Shown piece after piece: positions 1 to 5,236 of a stretch of DNA of 5,236 nucleotides. Both the position numbers and the translations under genes were made by a program. A model generated the notes under the pieces. It did not search any database. It worked only from the letters and a program-made list of their open reading frames with translations, and was not told the origin of the DNA. Within the stretch, counting starts at the first letter, position 1. Every line of letters starts with the position of its first letter. Source of the DNA: an archaeon (GTDB lineage Archaea > Asgardarchaeota > Hermodarchaeia > Hermodarchaeales > Hermodarchaeaceae); assembly GCA_016550415.1 (NCBI GenBank), contig JABXGU010000393.1, forward strand, positions 1 to 5,236, read 5' to 3'.

Positions 1-1099
1 CCACAACAGGTTTAGGAGGCTCAAGCTTTCTTTGAACACCATCTAGCCCAGCATAGAGTATTGCTGCATATGCAATGTAGAAATTGCATGAACCATCTGA
101 AGGACGGTACTCCAACCGAGTTGCCATCCCACTTCCCGGAGGAACCCGAATAAGAGTAGACCGATTATAACGTGCCCATGAAATGTAAACCGGGGCCTCC
201 CAACCAGGGACAAGTCGCTTATACGAATTAACTGAAGGATTAGTGATACCTGCTAATGCTTTAGCATGCATCAAAATACCCGCCAAGAAATGTAATGCGG
301 TTTCGCTGAGCCCATGCTCTCCCTTATGGTCATAAAAGAGGTTTTGTGATTTTTCATCATCTATCAGACTTACATGCGTATGCAAACCAGCCCCATACTG
401 ACCATGAAACGGCTTTGGCATACAAGAAGCAATTAAACCACTCTTATTCGCCATCATTTTCAGAAGGGTCTTAACCAAATAAACGGTATCTGCCATCTGC
501 AAAGCTGGCCTGTAAGCAATATTCAACTCATACTTACCAGGAGGAACTTCATGATGATGCTTCTCAATCAAAATACCCATATTTCTAAGATTCTCAACAA
601 GATCTAGCCTAAAATCAATACCACGATCCAGTGGGGGAGTAGCAAGATAAGACCCCTCATCCAAAAGCGAAATCTTGCCATCCTCTTGTTTATTGAATAG
701 CCAATACTCCATTTCACTGGCTGTATATGCTGTCACAGATGAACCCAGACTATTCTTAACCTTGTCTAGGGCTTTTTTGAGTACAAACCGTGGATCAAGC
801 TCGAAGGGCTTATTTGATTCTGGTCTGTAAATGTCGCAAAGAACAAACGCAACTCGCTCAGGGAAAATGGCTGGCGGCATTATTGTAAAGCTATCTAAAT
901 CAGGAACTAGCTTCAAGTCACTTCTACTTACATCAACCATACCTACAGATGATCCATCTGTATGGATGCCCTCTTCAACTGTCTTGATAAAATACTTTGA
1001 AGGAACCCAAAGTGAGCGCATTATTCCGGAGATGTCAGTGAATTGTAAAGCGATATTTTTCACGTTTTCCTGTTTTATGAGTTTGGCAACTTCAGACAT
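1..1099 (-). CDS. glnA: Type I glutamine synthetase, C-terminus cut by window edge
   Basis: Glutamine synthetase makes glutamine from glutamate, ammonia and ATP in the cytoplasm, normally as a dodecamer. The 366 visible codons, my own reading of the minus strand, have the whole beta-grasp N-domain (ammonia-site loop DGSS at residues 48-51) and most of the catalytic domain. The type I motifs come in order: ASEMEYWLF (E129, E131), HHHEVPPGKYE (E184, E191), MPKPFHGQYGAGLHTH (H240), NSYKRLVPGWEAP (R295, E301), NRSTLIR (R313, R318) and RLEYR (E330, R332). All expected metal ligands and phosphate-binding arginines are present. About 70-80 C-terminal residues probably lie outside the window, so the adenylylation loop cannot be judged. 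The ATG at 1099 is chosen because GGAGG sits 7 nt upstream and the protein begins like the family. The position usually held by the glutamate-binding Asn (N264 in Salmonella) appears to be Tyr235, so a GS-like ligase with another acceptor is possible. The gene is divergent from ftr. Confidence 0.93.
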   Translation of the reverse strand, partial: MSEVAKLIKQENVKNIALQFTDISGIMRSLWVPSKYFIKTVEEGIHTDGSSVGMVDVSRSDLKLVPDLDSFTIMPPAIFPERVAFVLCDIYRPESNKPFELDPRFVLKKALDKVKNSLGSSVTAYTASEMEYWLFNKQEDGKISLLDEGSYLATPPLDRGIDFRLDLVENLRNMGILIEKHHHEVPPGKYELNIAYRPALQMADTVYLVKTLLKMMANKSGLIASCMPKPFHGQYGAGLHTHVSLIDDEKSQNLFYDHKGEHGLSETALHFLAGILMHAKALAGITNPSVNSYKRLVPGWEAPVYISWARYNRSTLIRVPPGSGMATRLEYRPSDGSCNFYIAYAAILYAGLDGVQRKLEPPKPVV

Positions 1100-1106
1100 G
1101 TTGAAT

Positions 1107-1111
1107 CCTCC
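1107..1111 (-). promoter_or_regulatory. Shine-Dalgarno site of glnA
   Basis: On the minus strand GGAGG lies 7 nt before the ATG at 1099. It is the strongest ribosome binding site in the window and fixes the glnA start. It shows that this organism uses leadered, SD-dependent initiation for at least this gene. Confidence 0.8.
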
Positions 1112-1144
1112 ATTAAGGGTAGGCTCTGACACCTTTACAGCCAA

Positions 1145-1160
1145 TATAATATATCCTTTA
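1145..1160 (-). promoter_or_regulatory. Archaeal BRE/TATA promoter of glnA
   Basis: Read on the minus strand, TAAAGG (1160-1155) is followed by ATATATTATA (1154-1145), a purine-rich BRE-like element next to a TATA box. Start of transcription about 25 bp downstream would fall near 1120-1125. That gives a short leader of about 20-25 nt that contains the GGAGG site. The spacing fits an archaeal promoter well. The AT-rich core could also be read on the plus strand, but it would then start ftr with an unusually long leader of nearly 90 nt. Confidence 0.6.
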
Positions 1161-1180
1161 AGATGTATTCTCTTTTTAGA

Positions 1181-1219
1181 ATTCTTTTCCAAAACTAAAG
1201 CAAATTTTTTGGAAAGAAT
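1181..1219. repeat. Imperfect inverted repeat, candidate operator between glnA and ftr
   Basis: The left arm ATTCTTTTCCAAAA (1181-1194) and the right arm TTTTTTGGAAAGAAT (1205-1219) are reverse complements apart from a one-base bulge and an extra A/T pair, around a spacer of about 10 nt. The dyad lies upstream of the glnA TATA box. Its right arm overlaps the BRE-like GGAAAG and the start of the candidate ftr TATA at 1217-1227. A regulator bound here could block ftr, act on glnA, or both. A related stretch ATTCTCTTTT at 1167-1176 resembles half of the left arm. No known regulator is assigned. An RNA hairpin is less likely, because the dyad is outside the predicted glnA transcript and probably outside that of ftr. 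Confidence 0.5.
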
Positions 1220-1227
1220 ATCTTATG
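1211..1227 (+). promoter_or_regulatory. Weak candidate BRE/TATA promoter of ftr
   Basis: GGAAAG (1211-1216) followed by AATATCTTATG (1217-1227) resembles a BRE plus a degenerate TATA box on the plus strand. Transcription would start near 1249, which gives a leader of about 13 nt for the ATG at 1262 and leaves the upstream ATG at 1241 untranscribed. The match is weaker than that of the glnA box and is supported mainly by position. Confidence 0.3.
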
Positions 1228-1261
1228 AATTACTCAACTCATGAAAAGTGGGAAATATACA

Positions 1262-2176
1262 ATGGAATTTACTGTCAATGGAGTTCCAATAGATGACACG
1301 TTCTGTGAATATTTTTCTGCACGCATCTGTAGGATACTCATAACCTCTGTGAATAGAAAATGGGCTTTGGAATCAGCCTTGGAAGCAAAAGGCTTGGGTA
1401 GATCAGCGACTATTCCTCCTTCAGAAGCCTCACTTGAAGCTGAAGTGAGACCGGAGGATACACCTGATGGAAGACCCGGCTTCATAATCCAAGTTATTGA
1501 CAGAAAATTGGACCAGTTGAAACATTGGCTTATTGTTAGAATTAGAAAGGGTGTTGTGCCCTATCCTAAAACCAATGTATTTGATGTATTACCTACAGAA
1601 AAGGTTGAAGGTTTTGTAGATATCAAAGGTACAATGATTCAAACCTTTGGAGACGGATTTGAAGAGGAAACAGAAGAATGGGGAAGGAATGTTTACAAAA
1701 TTCCTAGGATGGACGGTTGGTTCTTTGTAGAAAGAAAATTTGGATTCATGAAGGGTGTCGCAGGTGGGATGTTCCTTATCCTAGCAGATTCTGATGAAGC
1801 CGCGTTACATGCAGCTGAAAAGGCACTCGAAGGCATAGCCACTGTTCCCTATGTGGTTGGAAAGTTTGCGGCATCAGGGACTAAAGTTGGTGGGAAAACG
1901 TATACAGACGCTATTGCCACTACTAACGATGCATTCTGCCCAGTATTAAATCACCTGAGGGAGAGTAAGCTTCGTGAGAACATAAAATGTATTTACGAGG
2001 TTATAGTGACCGGGCTACAATTGGATAGTGTATCCACAGCTATGAAAATTGGTATAGAAAAAGCCACGAAAAGTCCTGGAGTTTTGGAAATCACTTCAAC
2101 AAATTATGGTGGAACTTTAGGCAAGGGACAAATTTCTCTTCACAGCTTATTTCAAGGCCGCTCTACTGGTTTATGA
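1262..2176 (+). CDS. ftr: Formylmethanofuran:tetrahydromethanopterin formyltransferase
   Basis: Ftr reversibly moves the formyl group between N-formylmethanofuran and tetrahydromethanopterin (N5), a cytoplasmic step of archaeal C1 metabolism. The 304-residue product aligns end to end with the family as I remember it (about 297 residues): NGVPIDDTF near the start, EDTPDGRPG (65-73), FGDGFEEE (129-136), GVAGGMF (165-171), TNDAFCP (221-227), KCIYEV (242-247), TNYGGTLG (280-287) and LHSLF (293-297). Glu246 aligns with the Glu proposed to be catalytic in Methanopyrus Ftr (recalled, not checked). The ATG at 1262 is preferred: family members begin MEI-NG, GTGGGA at 1248-1253 is a fair SD, and the in-frame ATG at 1241 would add MKSGKYT with no SD. 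The gene diverges from glnA and overlaps the end of hutH by 6 bp. No fwd/fmd, mch or mer gene is visible, so the direction of flux is unknown. Confidence 0.93.
   Translation: MEFTVNGVPIDDTFCEYFSARICRILITSVNRKWALESALEAKGLGRSATIPPSEASLEAEVRPEDTPDGRPGFIIQVIDRKLDQLKHWLIVRIRKGVVPYPKTNVFDVLPTEKVEGFVDIKGTMIQTFGDGFEEETEEWGRNVYKIPRMDGWFFVERKFGFMKGVAGGMFLILADSDEAALHAAEKALEGIATVPYVVGKFAASGTKVGGKTYTDAIATTNDAFCPVLNHLRESKLRENIKCIYEVIVTGLQLDSVSTAMKIGIEKATKSPGVLEITSTNYGGTLGKGQISLHSLFQGRSTGL
2171..2176. other. Tail-to-tail overlap of ftr and hutH stop codons
   Basis: The six bases TTATGA hold the hutH TAA (minus strand, 2173-2171) and the ftr TGA (plus strand, 2174-2176) side by side. There is no intergenic terminator space. 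Each transcript must end inside, or run antisense to, the other gene. No strong poly-T stretch is obvious on either strand just past the stops. Confidence 0.9.
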
Positions 2177-4021
2177 TTTGAATTTTGGAACCTGATCTGT
2201 GATTTGATGAAGAAGCTTTTGACTATGTATAAGATTCCATAGAGTAGTAATGTCTCTGTGTACTAGCGTATCTTGTTTCAATCTGTCCCGTTGTTCCCCT
2301 TCATCACTGACCATACGAGGTACTACTTCTCGTACTGTCTTAAAGGCAATATGACTGCCCTTACCCAATTTCACTGATTTGTGAAGGTTACGAAGATCTA
2401 TGCCTTGAGCTGCACAGAGGAGTTCGATTGCAATGATGTGTTCAACGTTTTTGATGATTTCACGAGCCTGTCGTGCAGAAATTGTACCCATGCTAACATG
2501 GTCTTCTTGATTTGCAGAGGTTGGGATGGAAGTCACACTGGCGGGTGTAGAAAGCGTCTGGCATTCAGCAACAAGAGCAGCAGCTGTGATCTGAGCAAGA
2601 CCAAGACCATACTGTACACCACGATCTTCCTGAGCAGGTTGTAGAAGTAGGAGGGGTAATCCGCCGCTAAGGTTATTATCGATGAGGCGGGCAATGCGGC
2701 GTTCAGCAATTGAGCCAATGCTGGTTACAGCTATTGCCAGTAAATCCATAGCTATAGCGATTGGTTGTCCATGGAAGTTGCCCCCAGAAAGATATGATTT
2801 CGTAGAAGGAAAGATTAGAGGATTGTCTGTTGCAGCATTGATTTCTATGGTCAGCACTCTGGCAGCATAGTCTATGGCATCCCGCGCAGCACCGAAGACT
2901 TGGGGTGTGCAACGGAGGGAGTAAGCATCCTGAACACGTCTAGAATGTTGTAGGACTTTAAGTGCAGCATCAATGGTTACAGGGGATATTTCAAGGCGTT
3001 CAACTAACTTGATGATAGCGGCACGGTGTTTCCTTAGTACAGATGCTGAACCCTTAGGTTCTACTGCTAATTGTTGATCTATTGCCAGTACTGCCTGAGC
3101 CGCTTGAAGCAATAGATTCTCCTTTGCACTTTGTTCATCTCCAGTTGATTTAATTTTGGTACGGAGATTTTGAAAAGCTTGTTCAGCCTTTTCTTCACGC
3201 TGATGTGATGTGATAGCTTGTTTGCTGCCATTCAGTAAGACAAGAAGGTTCTTTGCAGTCTTTTGCTGCCCAATATGAGGTCGGGCTGCGTGTATACGAT
3301 GATCAAAGTGATCAAGGACACCTTCAAGCGCTTCAATGCTAAGGGAAGCGGCGATTTCTGCTGAAGCTACTAAATTACGAGCATCTGTGACAGCTAGTAC
3401 TCCAAGAGCAGTCATGACTTGAGTTCCATTGATGAGGGCTAGCCCCTCCTTTCGATCAAGGATGACAGGTTTTATTTTTGCCCTTTGAAGAGCTTCTTTC
3501 CCACTCAGTATCTCTCCCTTGTATTCAGCTCTTCCTTCACCTATTAGGACCAGTGCCATATGTGATAAGGGGGCAAGATCCCCGCTTGCACCCACTGAGC
3601 CCTTTGAAGGAATTATCGGATGAACACCCTTATTGAGAAGAGCTAGAAGAGACTTCAAAGTAGTAAGACGGATGCCAGAATATCCCTTGGCCAGAGTGTT
3701 TGCACGAAGCAACATTGTTGCCCGGACAACTTCAGTTGGAAGGGGGGAACCCACACCAGCAGCATGACTAAGGATTAAATTGCGTTGAAGTTCAAGAGCC
3801 TTATTTTCAGGGATTATAATCTCGCTCAAAGGACCGAAGCCTGTTGTAACACCATAGATGATGTCGCCTTCTGCTGCCCATTGGGCAATAAGCTTGGCTG
3901 CAGCCTCAACCTTTGCCTGTGCCGATGTATCTAGTCTAACTTTGGCATTATTTCGTGCGACTGCGACCACATCGTCGATGCTTAAAGTATCTCCATCCAC
4001 TTTGACCTTTGAGATTGACAT
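2171..4021 (-). CDS. hutH: Histidine ammonia-lyase with an extra internal helical segment
   Basis: HutH removes ammonia from L-histidine to give urocanate, the first step of histidine breakdown, using an MIO group formed from its own Ala-Ser-Gly. Numbered from the ATG at 4021 (616 residues), the motifs are YGVTTGFG (Y56), LSHAAGVG (S85-H86), GSVGASGDLAPLSH (ASG 145-147), NGTQ (N198), VQDAYSLRC (Q364, Y367, R370), GGNFHGQP (F416) and TSANQEDHVSM (E506). These match the Pseudomonas HutH active site, and the Ser-His pair points to histidine rather than Phe or Tyr. Usual HutH is about 510 residues. Most of the extra length is a block near residues 275-360, with a few more residues near QPAQEDRG. 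The ATG at 4021 is chosen for the GGTGAG just upstream; GTG at 4030 or TTG at 4033 would add 3 or 4 residues. It may be cotranscribed with the permease gene 70 bp upstream. No hutU, hutI or formiminotransferase gene is in view. Confidence 0.92.
   Translation of the reverse strand: MSISKVKVDGDTLSIDDVVAVARNNAKVRLDTSAQAKVEAAAKLIAQWAAEGDIIYGVTTGFGPLSEIIIPENKALELQRNLILSHAAGVGSPLPTEVVRATMLLRANTLAKGYSGIRLTTLKSLLALLNKGVHPIIPSKGSVGASGDLAPLSHMALVLIGEGRAEYKGEILSGKEALQRAKIKPVILDRKEGLALINGTQVMTALGVLAVTDARNLVASAEIAASLSIEALEGVLDHFDHRIHAARPHIGQQKTAKNLLVLLNGSKQAITSHQREEKAEQAFQNLRTKIKSTGDEQSAKENLLLQAAQAVLAIDQQLAVEPKGSASVLRKHRAAIIKLVERLEISPVTIDAALKVLQHSRRVQDAYSLRCTPQVFGAARDAIDYAARVLTIEINAATDNPLIFPSTKSYLSGGNFHGQPIAIAMDLLAIAVTSIGSIAERRIARLIDNNLSGGLPLLLLQPAQEDRGVQYGLGLAQITAAALVAECQTLSTPASVTSIPTSANQEDHVSMGTISARQAREIIKNVEHIIAIELLCAAQGIDLRNLHKSVKLGKGSHIAFKTVREVVPRMVSDEGEQRDRLKQDTLVHRDITTLWNLIHSQKLLHQITDQVPKFKS
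2942..3199 (-). other. About 86-residue insertion within histidine ammonia-lyase
   Basis: This stretch encodes residues about 275-360 of HutH. In standard HutH a loop of some ten residues links the helix ending near NGS..I.SH to RVQDAYSLRC. Here the link is filled by a Lys/Glu/Gln/Ala-rich segment that looks mostly alpha-helical (for example EEKAEQAFQNLRTKIK and LRKHRAAIIKLVERLE), with a likely turn at VEPKGSAS. The frame is unbroken and the flanking motifs are intact. The offset from Pseudomonas HutH numbering jumps from about +3 before the block to +87 after it. The limits are approximate. The segment has no Cys or His-Asn splice-junction signature, so it is not an intein, and I recognise no domain in it. 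Confidence 0.75.
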
Positions 4022-4091
4022 TTCACTCACCAAGCGAATGCCTACAATATGCTGTCAACCTAATTGGTTTCTTCACCCTAAAAGGATGTGT
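4022..4091 (-). other. Short intergenic gap, permease gene to hutH
   Basis: This 70-bp spacer between two minus-strand genes holds the hutH SD site. A weak TATA-like ATATTGTA sits at 4051-4044 and would place a transcription start close to the hutH ATG. CCTTTTAGGG follows the permease stop but forms no clear terminator hairpin. Both cotranscription with the permease and a separate hutH promoter remain possible. Confidence 0.35.
4026..4031 (-). promoter_or_regulatory. Shine-Dalgarno site of hutH
   Basis: GGTGAG on the minus strand lies 4 nt before the ATG at 4021. It supports that start over GTG at 4030 and TTG at 4033, which lie within or directly beside this site. Confidence 0.55.
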
Positions 4092-5236
4092 CTATTGTTC
4101 GTGGTGTAAATAGGAGTGAGCAGCCCAGCTTAGAAGAATCAGGGTTAACACGATAGAATATGGTGACACAAAACTTGAAGCAATTATCATCCATGTGATT
4201 CCCAGTGGTAGGAAACCTGCAATTAGGAAAACCACTGGCATCATCACACACCATGATAAGACAGGATAGGTCACCATCAGTGCTACTGGTGTTTGTGTTT
4301 GAGCTTGAGTGATATATGGATAGCGGCTACCCAAGCCTAGCCCCATTGCTGTAGATAGTAGAATAGCATGGGGAAGTATTGCAGCAGCTACAATGAGCAG
4401 ATTTAGATCACCAAGAATCACCGCAAAAAAGATGGCAAAAGGTATTGTGATCATAAGAGGGGTTACAAGTAATAGAATGAATTTAATGAATGTGACATGA
4501 ATAGGAGCAATGGGTGCTAGGCGGAGTAGATGAATTTTACCATATTCACCTTTGAAGGGATCAGCAGCTGAGATGGTGAGAAGGGGAACAAGCAATACAA
4601 GAATGATAAGATAAAGAGAGGGGATTAGGTGAGTAAAATCTTCAGGTATGGGAAGGATTTGGTGGATTACAGGGGCAAAAGAAATGAAAACATAAGCTAG
4701 AATGAAATTGATTAAAATCCCAGCCCAATAAACAGCTTTTCCAGGACTTCGAAGACCTACCACGATATCTTTCTTCAATAAGGCACGAACAGGGGAACAA
4801 GCGCCTTCGAAGGATATAGGGGCTTGGCTGAGTATACCTGTGGCTGTACCACTGCGATGAGCTATGATAGAAAGGTCTTCAAAGAGAGCATAATTGATTA
4901 GGTCGGTGAATTTTATCGCAGCCCCTAAAATCACAGTGTAGAGAATGGCAAGGCTAAGGAGTAACAGAGGAAAAGAAATGGGGGGAAAAGCAGCCAATTG
5001 TCCTGCTGTTCCAAGCGCAACAAGTAAGTAGGCTAAATTATAGACTGGCGTGGGAATCAAGAAATTACCATATATTATGAATGGAGAAAGAAACAGAAAG
5101 GTTCCAATCATGAATATCAAGTAAAAAAGGAGTCGTCGTATACGATGGCGCCGCCAAAATAGAGACACATAACGTCGCAGGCAATATATTGTGTGAGTAG
5201 CCAAGGAACCGATTTCTCCTAGAAAAATGATTAACA
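4092..5236 (-). CDS. ABC-2 type transporter permease, N-terminus cut by window edge
   Basis: This is an integral membrane subunit of an ABC-2 family exporter; substrate unknown. The frame stays open from the window edge to the TAG at 4092-4094 (381 full codons). I count about nine hydrophobic segments. Numbered from the TTG at 5204, they lie near residues 27-46, 54-73, 78-97, 157-176, 190-212, 235-264, 267-293, 305-331 and 332-360. PVRALLKKDIVVGLRSP (138-154) matches the soluble link that opens the second half of large two-part ABC-2 permeases (about 550 residues). FKGEYGKIHLLRLAPIAP (217-234) matches their coupling-type E-G-K...L..LPI motif. The N-terminal half is therefore probably outside the window. 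A start at TTG 5204, with GGAG about 10 nt upstream, would give a 370-residue protein and cannot be excluded. The ATPase partner is not visible and may be encoded further upstream on this strand. Its position before hutH suggests possible cotranscription but not a shared function. Confidence 0.7.
   Translation of the reverse strand, partial: LIIFLGEIGSLATHTIYCLRRYVSLFWRRHRIRRLLFYLIFMIGTFLFLSPFIIYGNFLIPTPVYNLAYLLVALGTAGQLAAFPPISFPLLLLSLAILYTVILGAAIKFTDLINYALFEDLSIIAHRSGTATGILSQAPISFEGACSPVRALLKKDIVVGLRSPGKAVYWAGILINFILAYVFISFAPVIHQILPIPEDFTHLIPSLYLIILVLLVPLLTISAADPFKGEYGKIHLLRLAPIAPIHVTFIKFILLLVTPLMITIPFAIFFAVILGDLNLLIVAAAILPHAILLSTAMGLGLGSRYPYITQAQTQTPVALMVTYPVLSWCVMMPVVFLIAGFLPLGITWMIIASSFVSPYSIVLTLILLSWAAHSYLHHEQ

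Noticed and set aside
1187..1214. TTCC...GGAA in the glnA-ftr dyad read as an NrpR nitrogen operator
   Set aside because: The recalled NrpR site is GGAA-N6-TTCC; here the half-sites are in the opposite order and 20 bp apart.
831..1244. Open frame on the plus strand, 137 codons, across the start of glnA
   Set aside because: It lies antisense to a clear glutamine synthetase and crosses its promoter; its translation shows no recognisable motif.
1241..1261. ATG at 1241 as the ftr start
   Set aside because: It adds seven residues absent from the family, has no SD, and lies upstream of the start of transcription predicted from the nearest TATA-like site. It is not excluded outright.
1234..1485. 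Open frame on the minus strand over the start of ftr
   Set aside because: It is antisense to the conserved Ftr N-terminus with no start signal; a shadow frame.
2381..2912. Several short open frames (2381-2644 and 2682-2870 plus; 2533-2718 and 2703-2912 minus)
   Set aside because: All lie inside the well-conserved hutH C-terminal half in other frames and show no family features.
2942..3199. The hutH insertion as an intein or mobile element
   Set aside because: It has no Cys/Ser start, no terminal His-Asn, no endonuclease motifs and no flanking repeats, and is far too short for an intein with a nuclease.
4031..4058. TTGACA on the minus strand at 4058-4053, like a bacterial -35 box before hutH
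   Set aside because: At the right distance there is only GCTTGG, not a -10 box, and the other evidence points to an archaeon.
3858..4109. Open frame on the plus strand over the hutH start
   Set aside because: Antisense to the hutH N-terminus and running into the permease end; composition follows from the hutH codons.

Overview
The window most likely comes from an archaeon. It carries a gene for formylmethanofuran:tetrahydromethanopterin formyltransferase (Ftr), an enzyme of archaeal C1 metabolism; bacteria that have a homologue (FhcD) usually keep it in an fhc cluster, which is absent here. The glnA upstream region has a good archaeal TATA/BRE element and no convincing bacterial -35/-10 pair. 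A histidine ammonia-lyase beside Ftr suggests an amino-acid-using archaeon with a methanopterin C1 pathway rather than a standard methanogen. Asgard, Bathyarchaeia or Thermoplasmatota-like lineages are guesses; the sequence alone does not settle the taxon.

Layout. Positions 1-1099 (minus strand, 3' end outside the window) hold a type I glutamine synthetase with a clear Shine-Dalgarno site. Positions 1100-1261 are a divergent intergenic region with a glnA TATA box, an imperfect dyad at 1181-1219 and a weaker TATA-like site for ftr. Positions 1262-2176 (plus strand) encode Ftr. Positions 2171-4021 (minus strand) encode a histidine ammonia-lyase of about 616 residues, roughly 100 longer than usual. 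Most of the extra length is one charged helical block inserted just before the active-site stretch VQDAYSLRC. The ftr and hutH ends overlap tail to tail by 6 bp. After a 70-bp gap, positions 4092-5236 (minus strand, 5' end outside the window) encode the C-terminal part of a polytopic ABC-2 type exporter permease. There is no gene-free stretch above 300 bp.

Possible connection. Histidine ammonia-lyase releases ammonia and starts a pathway that ends in glutamate plus a C1 unit. Glutamine synthetase captures ammonia, and Ftr moves formyl groups between tetrahydromethanopterin and methanofuran. The three genes could therefore form a nitrogen/one-carbon locus, with glnA and ftr sharing a control region. 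This is inferred from adjacency only: the genes are divergent and convergent, not one operon, and no hutU, hutI or formimino-transfer gene is visible. The permease has no evident link to this chemistry.
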